Assembly (NCBI GenBank): GCA_964496245.1
Contig: CAZBZG010000216.1
Span: forward strand, 1 to 8,198
Direction of reading: 5' to 3'
Length of the DNA: 8,198 nucleotides
Origin: CAZBZG01 sp964496245
GTDB taxonomy: Bacteria; Planctomycetota; SZUA-567
Shown here: piece by piece, positions 1 through 5,158 of the stretch
How the letters are laid out: each line of letters starts with the position of its first letter
Position numbering within the stretch: the stretch's first letter is position 1
Made by a program: the position numbers and the translations under genes
Notes under the pieces: model-generated
Databases searched by the model: none
What the model was told of the DNA's origin: nothing
The model's input: the letters and a program-made list of their open reading frames with translations, nothing else

Positions 1-333
1 AAGCGCGCCCGCATCGAATCCATTGTACGCCACAGCGGTCTCAAACCCAGCACCGCGCAGGCGCCTGGCCATGGCGTCCGCCAGGCGTTGCTCGTCCTCC
101 ACGACCAGCACGCGACGTTGCCGCTGCTCAGGCGCGATGTGCGCCGGCAGGGGGATGCCGTTCGCCGAGCAAAACGCTGCGAAATCCTGCGCCTGGATCC
201 GGTATTCGCCGCTCCCGGGCAGGCGAAAGGATGGCAACAGACCGTCCTTGACCCACCGCTGCACGGTGCGCACGTCCACCCCGCAGACGCGCGCCACATC
301 TCTGCATCTGAGGACCTCGCTGTCCAGGGCCAA
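1..333 (-). CDS. Excisionase-type HTH / response-regulator receiver fusion (partial, C-terminus beyond window)
   Basis: I translated the minus strand directly and found an open frame running off the window edge, giving 111 residues from the chosen start. Residues 8-55 form a MerR/excisionase-type winged HTH: RDVARVCGVDVRTVQRWVKD, then GEYRIQAQDFAAF, the typical wing and closing helix. A short linker (about 56-73) leads into RVLVVEDEQ at 74-82, the first beta strand and acidic pocket (E79-D80-E81) of a CheY-like receiver domain. The phospho-acceptor Asp should lie about 44 residues further on, outside the window. Most response regulators have the receiver first, so this order is unusual. The likely role is phosphorylation-controlled DNA binding, with partner kinase and targets unknown. 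The start is uncertain: a strong GGAGGAG (334-340) abuts TTG 333, is better spaced for CTG 327, and GTG 369 is also in frame. It has its own promoter upstream. Confidence 0.8.
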   Translation of the reverse strand, partial: MALDSEVLRCRDVARVCGVDVRTVQRWVKDGLLPSFRLPGSGEYRIQAQDFAAFCSANGIPLPAHIAPEQRQRRVLVVEDEQRLADAMARRLRGAGFETAVAYNGFDAGAL

Positions 334-340
334 CTCCTCC
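334..340 (-). promoter_or_regulatory. Shine-Dalgarno GGAGGAG before the HTH-receiver gene
   Basis: The minus strand reads GGAGGAG directly before an in-frame TTG (333-331), six nucleotides before an in-frame CTG (327-325). Spacing favours the rare CTG start, giving a protein beginning MDSEVLRCRDV. Standard rules favour TTG 333 or GTG 369. No in-frame ATG lies near the start of the HTH domain. Confidence 0.5.
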
Positions 341-375
341 GCGCACAAGGATGCGACGAGCAGAGGCACAGATCG

Positions 376-429
376 CGACAAACACGACAAAACCGACAAA
401 CGCGATAACTGCGCCAATCGCGACAAACC
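376..429. repeat. Six-unit 9-bp phased repeat (CGACAAAnn on plus strand) in the response-regulator leader
   Basis: CGACAAA occurs at 376, 385, 394 and 421. The two intermediate 9-bp steps hold degenerate copies, CGATAAC at 403 and CGCCAAT at 412. This makes six units in exact 9-bp register. The outer units are joined by an exact 12-base direct repeat, ATCGCGACAAAC, at 372-383 and 417-428. The array lies just downstream of the predicted -10 box, so it would occupy the start of the transcript or the early transcribed DNA. It could be an operator array or simply a minisatellite. If translated in the regulator frame it gives a Leu-Ser-X tripeptide repeat, but no good start supports that. Confidence 0.75.
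401..422. repeat. Inverted repeat CGCGAT / ATCGCG inside the 9-bp array
   Basis: Perfect 6-bp arms, CGCGAT (401-406) and ATCGCG (417-422), flank a 10-nt spacer. Another ATCGCG copy lies at 372-377. The dyad falls close to the predicted transcription start of the HTH-receiver gene, so it could be an operator or a short 5' hairpin in the mRNA. No T-tract follows it, which argues against a terminator. Confidence 0.5.
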
Positions 430-430
430 T

Positions 431-459
431 AGCTTACCACGTGCATGTTGAGCTGTCAA
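431..459 (-). promoter_or_regulatory. Sigma70-like promoter for the HTH-receiver gene
   Basis: On the minus strand a perfect -35 box TTGACA (459-454) is followed, after exactly 17 bp, by TAAGCT (436-431) as a weaker -10 (3 of 6 matches to TATAAT). The predicted start of transcription is near 424, about 90 bases before the probable start codon. This would separate the regulator's transcription from the oxidoreductase gene upstream of it on the same strand. Confidence 0.55.
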
Positions 460-572
460 GCCCCTGCGAAAGAGATCCAAGCCGGTATGCGGAGAGGAGG
501 TGCCGAGGCATCAGTCCCACAGCTCGCCGATGACAGAGACTGAATGCCCAAGGGCACCCGGATCGGGCCCAG

Positions 573-3422
573 CTACATTGCGTCGGCTTCCGAAACCAGC
601 TGCCGCATCACCTGGTCCGCGCGGCGGCGCACGGGGGCCCGCGTGTCCTGACGATACGGCTCCACCAGGTCCTTGCGCACCACGGCCAGGCGTCCCAGGG
701 CCTCGGCCAGCGCGAGGTCGAGCTGCCAGCGCCGGTCCCATCGCGGAGAATGGATCCTGCCGACCGGCTTGCCGCTCTCCTGCACGGCCCGGAGATCCTC
801 CCGGCCGGCCGCTTCCTCCAGCGCGGCAGCGGCCTTGGGGTCCCCGATCCGTCCGAGCGCGCGCACCGCAGCCACAAAGGGACTGAACGGCGTCTCCGGA
901 TCCCGGACCACCGCGATCAGGACATCCACCGCCTCGCGCGCGCCGAGCCGGCCGAGGAGCACGGTTGCCGCATACCAGGCTGGCGCGCTGTTGCGCACCT
1001 CCTCCTCGAGAGCAGCCTGGCGGTCGGTCACCGCCTGGATCAGCACGGGCACCGACTGGTCATCGCCGCAGAGCGCGAGCGAAGCAGCTGCCCGCAGGCG
1101 GATGGCGGGCGCCTCGCTCTCGAGCGACCGTCGCAGGATGCCCCGTGCGCCTTCGTCGTGCTTGGCCGCCTCAGCCAGAAGCATCAACGCGCCTGTGCTC
1201 CGTTCGCCCGAAAGCTCTGCCTCCAGGTCCTGCGGCTGCTCCGGTGCGGGCAGGGCCCGCTGGCCGAGCGCTTCGTCGCGCAGCGCGAGAAACCGCGGCG
1301 GGGTACCCGGGGGCACAAGCGCGCCGGAGCGGATCAGCTCCTCCTGCAACCGGGTGACGTCCAGGGCCCGCGGGCTGCACCCGGCTTCCACGGCCAGAGC
1401 CGCAGCAATGCCCGCCACTTCGCCCAGCCGCTGCATGTCCTTCTGCATACGGAGCAGATGATGCGCATCCGGGGTCACGCTGATGGCGCGGCACGCCATC
1501 AAAATGCCCTCCAGTCCCCGCGGCAACAGCGCGCCGTACGGGATCTCAGCGCCCATCTGGTACTTCCAGTGGCAGAGCATCCAGATCCAGTAGACGGCCT
1601 CGTCCGACTCGAACTCGTAGTCCACGGCGTGATTGTCGTAATGTCCGTAGGTCTCGAGCACTGCGTCCGGAAACCGCCGGCCCCGGATCAGGTCGCCGAG
1701 GGTCACGGTCTGGTCGCCCACCATGAGCCGCCCGCACCGGATGCCGAGCACGGGCGCGATGTAGGTCGGCGCGGGACCGATTCCGTCGGGGTACAGGTCC
1801 AAGCCGTCGCGGCGCGCGCGCGTCAGATCCTCGGAATCGGTGGGATCCACGTAGCCCGTATCGTAGTTGACGCCGCCCACCTTGACGTCCGTCGGCGCCT
1901 CGCCCACGTGCACGCGTCCGGCGGAAACCGTGTAGGCATGCAGCAACCCGTCGCCGGGCCGGCCGAAACGGCATTCCGCACCCGCCCATCCGGCGAGATC
2001 CCCGTCGCCCGTGGCATCAATGGCCACGGCAACACGATAGGCAGCCGTGCCGTCCGCGTCCGCAGACACCACTTCCCGTACCCGGCGCAGGGCCCGGTCC
2101 GGTCCGCCGAGACGCACAGGCGCCCGGGAAGACAAAGTCTCCGTCACCACGCCGCAGAGCATGGCCCCGTACCGCACGTCCGCACCGGCTTCGCGCGCCA
2201 GTTGCTCGAGCGCCACCTTCTTGGCATCCGGATGGAACCCCCGGACGCGGTCGGCCGGCCCGAAGAGCGGGCTCAGGCCTTGCACGCGCGCGTCCACCTC
2301 GTCCTGCAGTCCGCCCGCGATGCCGTAGTAGTACGAATGGATGCCGCCGGCCGAACCCACCCCGCCCAGGCAGGTGCCGAGTTCCAACACGATGGTGCGG
2401 CAGCCGCGACGCGCGGCCGCGATGCCGGCGAGCGCTCCGCCCGTGCCGCCGCCGGCCACGATCACGTCGCAGGCGCTGGGGGCCGAGTCGACGGGCACAC
2501 CCGCTGCAGCCGGGCCGGGTTCGGCTTGTCCCGGCGCAGCGGCTGCTGCCGCCGCACCGCTCGATCGTCCGGCTTCCAGCAGACGGGCGGCCGCCTCTTC
2601 CGCCCCCGCCGCGCTGCCGAGCCACAGCCCTGCACCGTAGAGATTGTCCGCCTGGGCGTGCGGCTCGCCGGTCGTACCTTCGAGCGGCGTCACGCACACC
2701 GGCAGAACCTCCAGCCCCGTATGGGTCACCACAGCCTCGGCCGACAGCGGCCCGGCTGGCGCGCGCACCGCCTGCAGGACCTCGGGGAGGACCAGGCGCG
2801 CTTCGATAAGTCCCCCCTGCTCGACGTCGAACGAGAGCTCCGCCATGGCCGGACGCGCGTACGTGCCGATCCGCACATCCCGGGCCTGCCCCACGTCGCC
2901 GATCTCCGCCTCCGGACGTTCCGGCCCGGTCCAGAACGCGACCGAGTACCGTCCGCGCTGGACGGCCATCTGGCCGGACGCGCCCGCCTGACGCCAGAAG
3001 AGACCGTTCTCGGACCCATCCACAAAGGTCCGGCTGCGGAAGGTACGCATGCCGCCCTTGGTGGCCACGACCGCTGCATGTACGGCCTTGTCCTTCACGA
3101 GCACGCGTACGGGTTGGGCATAGAGCAGCACCGAGACCCCGGCTCGGTCGAGCACGCGATTCAGCGCGATTTCGAAGAAGGCCGGATCCACGCGGCCGCC
3201 CGCTTGCACGTCCATGGACGCGAACTCCGCAGCCAGCGCATCGGCCAGCGGTCCGTGGACCGCCCCCGGCGCATGCGCCCAGGCGATCTCCCAGCCGAGC
3301 GCCGGACGGCGCTCGATGACGAGCGTCCGCCGGCCCTGCCCGGCCGCTTCGAACGCGGCCGCCACACCAGCCACACCGCCGCCGAGCACGACGACATCCC
3401 AGACTTCCTGGTCCAGGGACAT
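573..3422 (-). CDS. FAD-dependent oxidoreductase with two Rossmann modules and C-terminal HEAT-like repeats
   Basis: A 949-residue cytoplasmic protein (no signal peptide) resembling the FAD_oxidored (FAD-dependent oxidoreductase) family. Module 1 begins VVVLGGGVAG at 10-19 with the ribose-binding acid E37. Module 2 begins CDVIVAGGGTGG at 318-329 with E347, and carries the flavin-contacting motif DATGDGD at 469-475. The matching place in module 1 is degenerate (DGSENG at 135-140), so module 2 is probably the active one. An Ala/Pro-rich linker (about 289-317) joins the modules. Residues about 742-940 are HEAT-like alpha-helical repeats (for example ALGRIGDPKAAAALEEAA), probably for protein contact. 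ATG 3422 is chosen because AAGGAG sits 5 nt upstream; an ATG 20 codons earlier lacks this support. It lies 107 bp downstream of the MFS gene, likely co-transcribed. The substrate is unknown. Confidence 0.9.
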   Translation of the reverse strand: MSLDQEVWDVVVLGGGVAGVAAAFEAAGQGRRTLVIERRPALGWEIAWAHAPGAVHGPLADALAAEFASMDVQAGGRVDPAFFEIALNRVLDRAGVSVLLYAQPVRVLVKDKAVHAAVVATKGGMRTFRSRTFVDGSENGLFWRQAGASGQMAVQRGRYSVAFWTGPERPEAEIGDVGQARDVRIGTYARPAMAELSFDVEQGGLIEARLVLPEVLQAVRAPAGPLSAEAVVTHTGLEVLPVCVTPLEGTTGEPHAQADNLYGAGLWLGSAAGAEEAAARLLEAGRSSGAAAAAAAPGQAEPGPAAAGVPVDSAPSACDVIVAGGGTGGALAGIAAARRGCRTIVLELGTCLGGVGSAGGIHSYYYGIAGGLQDEVDARVQGLSPLFGPADRVRGFHPDAKKVALEQLAREAGADVRYGAMLCGVVTETLSSRAPVRLGGPDRALRRVREVVSADADGTAAYRVAVAIDATGDGDLAGWAGAECRFGRPGDGLLHAYTVSAGRVHVGEAPTDVKVGGVNYDTGYVDPTDSEDLTRARRDGLDLYPDGIGPAPTYIAPVLGIRCGRLMVGDQTVTLGDLIRGRRFPDAVLETYGHYDNHAVDYEFESDEAVYWIWMLCHWKYQMGAEIPYGALLPRGLEGILMACRAISVTPDAHHLLRMQKDMQRLGEVAGIAAALAVEAGCSPRALDVTRLQEELIRSGALVPPGTPPRFLALRDEALGQRALPAPEQPQDLEAELSGERSTGALMLLAEAAKHDEGARGILRRSLESEAPAIRLRAAASLALCGDDQSVPVLIQAVTDRQAALEEEVRNSAPAWYAATVLLGRLGAREAVDVLIAVVRDPETPFSPFVAAVRALGRIGDPKAAAALEEAAGREDLRAVQESGKPVGRIHSPRWDRRWQLDLALAEALGRLAVVRKDLVEPYRQDTRAPVRRRADQVMRQLVSEADAM

Positions 3423-3427
3423 GCGTT

Positions 3428-3433
3428 CTCCTT
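3428..3433 (-). promoter_or_regulatory. Shine-Dalgarno AAGGAG that fixes the oxidoreductase start
   Basis: The minus strand reads AAGGAG, five nucleotides before ATG 3422. The protein then begins MSLDQEVWDVVVLGGG, placing the dinucleotide-binding fold at the very N-terminus as is normal for the family. This supports 3422 over the earlier ATG at 3482. Confidence 0.8.
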
Positions 3434-3529
3434 GTGCCAGAGACCCGCACAGCTTACCATCCCAGCCCCCCGCGCGCAACATCCGGCTCCCGCTTCACCG
3501 CGCGAGTCCAGCGATATCCGCGACAGTTT

Positions 3530-4849
3530 CTACCCGCGGGGCGCATCCGCCCAGAGCGATATGACGAGCAGCAGCACGGCCGCTGCCACGATGGCCAGAG
3601 CGGCCACCGCATACCCCCCGGTCGCCTTGAGGCACCAGGCAAAGACAGACGGCCCCACCGCGCTGCCGAAGACCGTGGTGGCCATCTGCACGCCCGTGAT
3701 CTTGCCCAGGTGCTCGCGACCGTAGAAGCGCGGCCACGTCACGCTCATCAGCACCCCGAAGAGTCCGGCCGCCATGCCGTTGCCCACGATGATCGACCAG
3801 CGGCCGCAGGCGGGGGTGAGACCGGTGAGCCCGATCGCGCTCAGCCCCAGTCCGAGCAGCATAACCATCAGCAAGTACTTGAGCGGGACGCGGTCGGCCA
3901 GCGCTCCCCCGACCAGCGTGCCGGCCACCGAGATCACGGCGGCCGGCGGGAAGATGGTCATGGCGGTCTGTCGGTCCATCGCCGCCTGTTCGAAGACCGA
4001 GCAGACGTGGAACGTGAGGGCCGTGCCATAGAGGGCAAACAGCCACAGGCCCAGGTTGAAGATCCAGAAACTGCTCGTACCGAGCGCTTCGCGGAGCGTG
4101 TAGTTGTGCTCCGGCTCGAACCGGATGCCTGACGAAATGCCCGGCCCGGCGGCAGCGCCTCCATCCGGCTGCAAGCCGCAGGCTTCCGGCGTATCCCGGT
4201 AGACGACCAGCGCGAACACGGCAAAGCCCACGCCCACGATGAGCGCGAGCAAGCCCCACGCCCCCCGCCAGCCGCACAGGCGAATGAGCCAATCGAAGAC
4301 GAGCGGCGTACACGAGAAAGTGAGCGAGAGGAAGACGCCGATCACGGCTGCGGCCAGTCCGCGCCGCCGGAGGAACCATTTCATGACCATGTTGCGCGGC
4401 ACCAAGGCGATCACACCCTGCCCGAAAAAGCGGAGCGCAAGGAACAGGATCGTAATCACGCCGAACGCGAGCACCGGTCGGCCGACAGCGGGAAACCAAA
4501 GCCGAACGGCCGCGACGAGCCGATCGCACTGGCTCAAACCGATCAGGACCAGACCCAGCAGCATTGCCACGCCGCCCGACACCCATCGCGCACCCCAGCG
4601 GTCATAGGCCGCCCCGGCCAGCGGCAGCAGCAGCGCGCTGCCCCCCGTACCGAGCAAGTAGGCGTTGCTCAGCTGCAGACGTGACATGCCCAGAGCCTCC
4701 AGCAGGGAGTCGATGAAGGCCGACACCCCGATGGTCTGGCCGGGCGCGCTCATGATCACGCCGATCGTGCCGGCGCCGAGGATCACCCAGTGATAGGGCA
4801 CGGGCGCGCGCTGCGGCGCATAGGGGACATCGTTCCAGTTTCTATGCAT
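3530..4849 (-). CDS. Major facilitator superfamily (MFS) transporter, 12 TM
   Basis: A 439-residue inner-membrane carrier with 12 predicted hydrophobic segments in two sets of six, separated by a hydrophilic loop at about 200-245. After TM2 the sequence AAYDRWGARWV fits the MFS motif A loop, and GGALADRVPLKYLL is its counterpart between TM8 and TM9. TM1 carries an unusual Gly/Pro stretch (SAPGQTIGVSAF). The length is typical of the family. By style it resembles monocarboxylate or oxalate/formate-type MFS carriers, but the substrate cannot be read from the sequence. ATG 4849 is preceded by AGAGGG (4858-4863) at 8 nt spacing. It is the first gene of a probable two-gene minus-strand unit with the FAD oxidoreductase, suggesting that it imports that enzyme's substrate or exports its product. 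Confidence 0.92.
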   Translation of the reverse strand: MHRNWNDVPYAPQRAPVPYHWVILGAGTIGVIMSAPGQTIGVSAFIDSLLEALGMSRLQLSNAYLLGTGGSALLLPLAGAAYDRWGARWVSGGVAMLLGLVLIGLSQCDRLVAAVRLWFPAVGRPVLAFGVITILFLALRFFGQGVIALVPRNMVMKWFLRRRGLAAAVIGVFLSLTFSCTPLVFDWLIRLCGWRGAWGLLALIVGVGFAVFALVVYRDTPEACGLQPDGGAAAGPGISSGIRFEPEHNYTLREALGTSSFWIFNLGLWLFALYGTALTFHVCSVFEQAAMDRQTAMTIFPPAAVISVAGTLVGGALADRVPLKYLLMVMLLGLGLSAIGLTGLTPACGRWSIIVGNGMAAGLFGVLMSVTWPRFYGREHLGKITGVQMATTVFGSAVGPSVFAWCLKATGGYAVAALAIVAAAVLLLVISLWADAPRG

Positions 4850-4941
4850 GCGCCGTACCCTCTACAGGTGCGGGAACCGGCCGACCGCGAGGCGAAAATG
4901 CCGCGCAACCAAATACCGCCCGCCGTTCAGGCGGCCCTCCT

Positions 4942-4969
4942 CTTATAGGTCAAGGCCGACACAATGCAA
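4942..4969 (-). promoter_or_regulatory. Candidate promoter for the MFS/oxidoreductase unit
   Basis: On the minus strand TATAAG (4947-4942) matches the -10 consensus at five of six positions. It is preceded at 16 bp by TTGCAT (4969-4964), a weak -35 with only the TTG matching. The predicted start is near 4935, about 85 nt before the MFS ATG. A weak -35 with a good -10 is common at activator-dependent promoters. Confidence 0.45.
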
Positions 4970-5045
4970 CCCCGTTCGTCCGAATGCCGCGCGAAACCAG
5001 CATCGCTCCTGCTGGCGCCGCGCAGCACGCCTCATCCCCGTCCAT

Positions 5046-5065
5046 GCTGCCGCCCAGCCGGCAGC
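5046..5065. repeat. Perfect 7-bp inverted repeat upstream of the TPR promoter
   Basis: GCTGCCG (5046-5052) and CGGCAGC (5059-5065) flank a 6-nt spacer, CCCAGC. The dyad lies 24 bp before the TPR gene's -35 box and about 77 bp upstream of the MFS -35. No T-run follows on either side, so a terminator is unlikely. An operator is possible, but a GC-rich chance palindrome cannot be excluded. Confidence 0.4.
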
Positions 5066-5089
5066 CGCTGCCCCGCGGATGGTTGGGTA

Positions 5090-5118
5090 TTGACCCCTTT
5101 CGTCCCCCCTCTTACACT
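5090..5118 (+). promoter_or_regulatory. Sigma70-like promoter for the TPR gene
   Basis: TTGACC (5090-5095, five of six) and TACACT (5113-5118, four of six) are separated by exactly 17 bp. The predicted transcript start is near 5125, giving a short leader of about 35 nt that contains the AGGAGG ribosome-binding site. This is the best promoter on the plus strand and probably serves both the TPR and AraC genes. Confidence 0.6.
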
Positions 5119-5146
5119 GGAAGGCGGGAGTGATCGCACCTGCACC

Positions 5147-5152
5147 AGGAGG
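5147..5152 (+). promoter_or_regulatory. Shine-Dalgarno AGGAGG that fixes the TPR protein start
   Basis: A full-consensus AGGAGG lies six nucleotides before ATG 5159. It selects this start over an in-frame ATG at 4964, which lies upstream of the predicted promoter and would add 65 residues with no resemblance to a domain. Confidence 0.85.
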
Positions 5153-5158
5153 CCTGGC

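Larger units (their letters stand above)
4850..5158. other. Divergent intergenic region between the MFS and TPR genes
   Basis: This 309-bp gap separates two divergently read genes. It holds a minus-strand promoter with its -10 at 4942-4947, a plus-strand promoter at 5090-5118, a small dyad (4920-4934, CCGCC/GGCGG around a 5-nt loop) next to the predicted MFS transcript start, and a perfect 7-bp inverted repeat at 5046-5065. I see no small gene and no RNA gene in it. It is a natural place for the nearby AraC regulator to bind, although no AraC site can be recognised by eye. Confidence 0.6.

Noticed and set aside
23..451. A 142-codon plus-strand frame at the left edge
   Set aside because: The minus strand encodes the HTH-receiver protein. 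The plus frame is Arg/Ser/Thr-rich and its Asp-Lys repeats only reflect the 9-bp array.
545..556. TGCCC-AA-GGGCA as a terminator after the oxidoreductase
   Set aside because: The loop would be only two nucleotides, the stem is short, and no T-run follows on the minus strand.
750..3725. A 991-codon open frame on the plus strand opposite the oxidoreductase gene
   Set aside because: It lies antisense to a gene with clear motifs, crosses into the MFS gene, has no recognisable domain and is rich in His/Arg/Pro/Ala, as expected for a shadow frame in GC-rich DNA.
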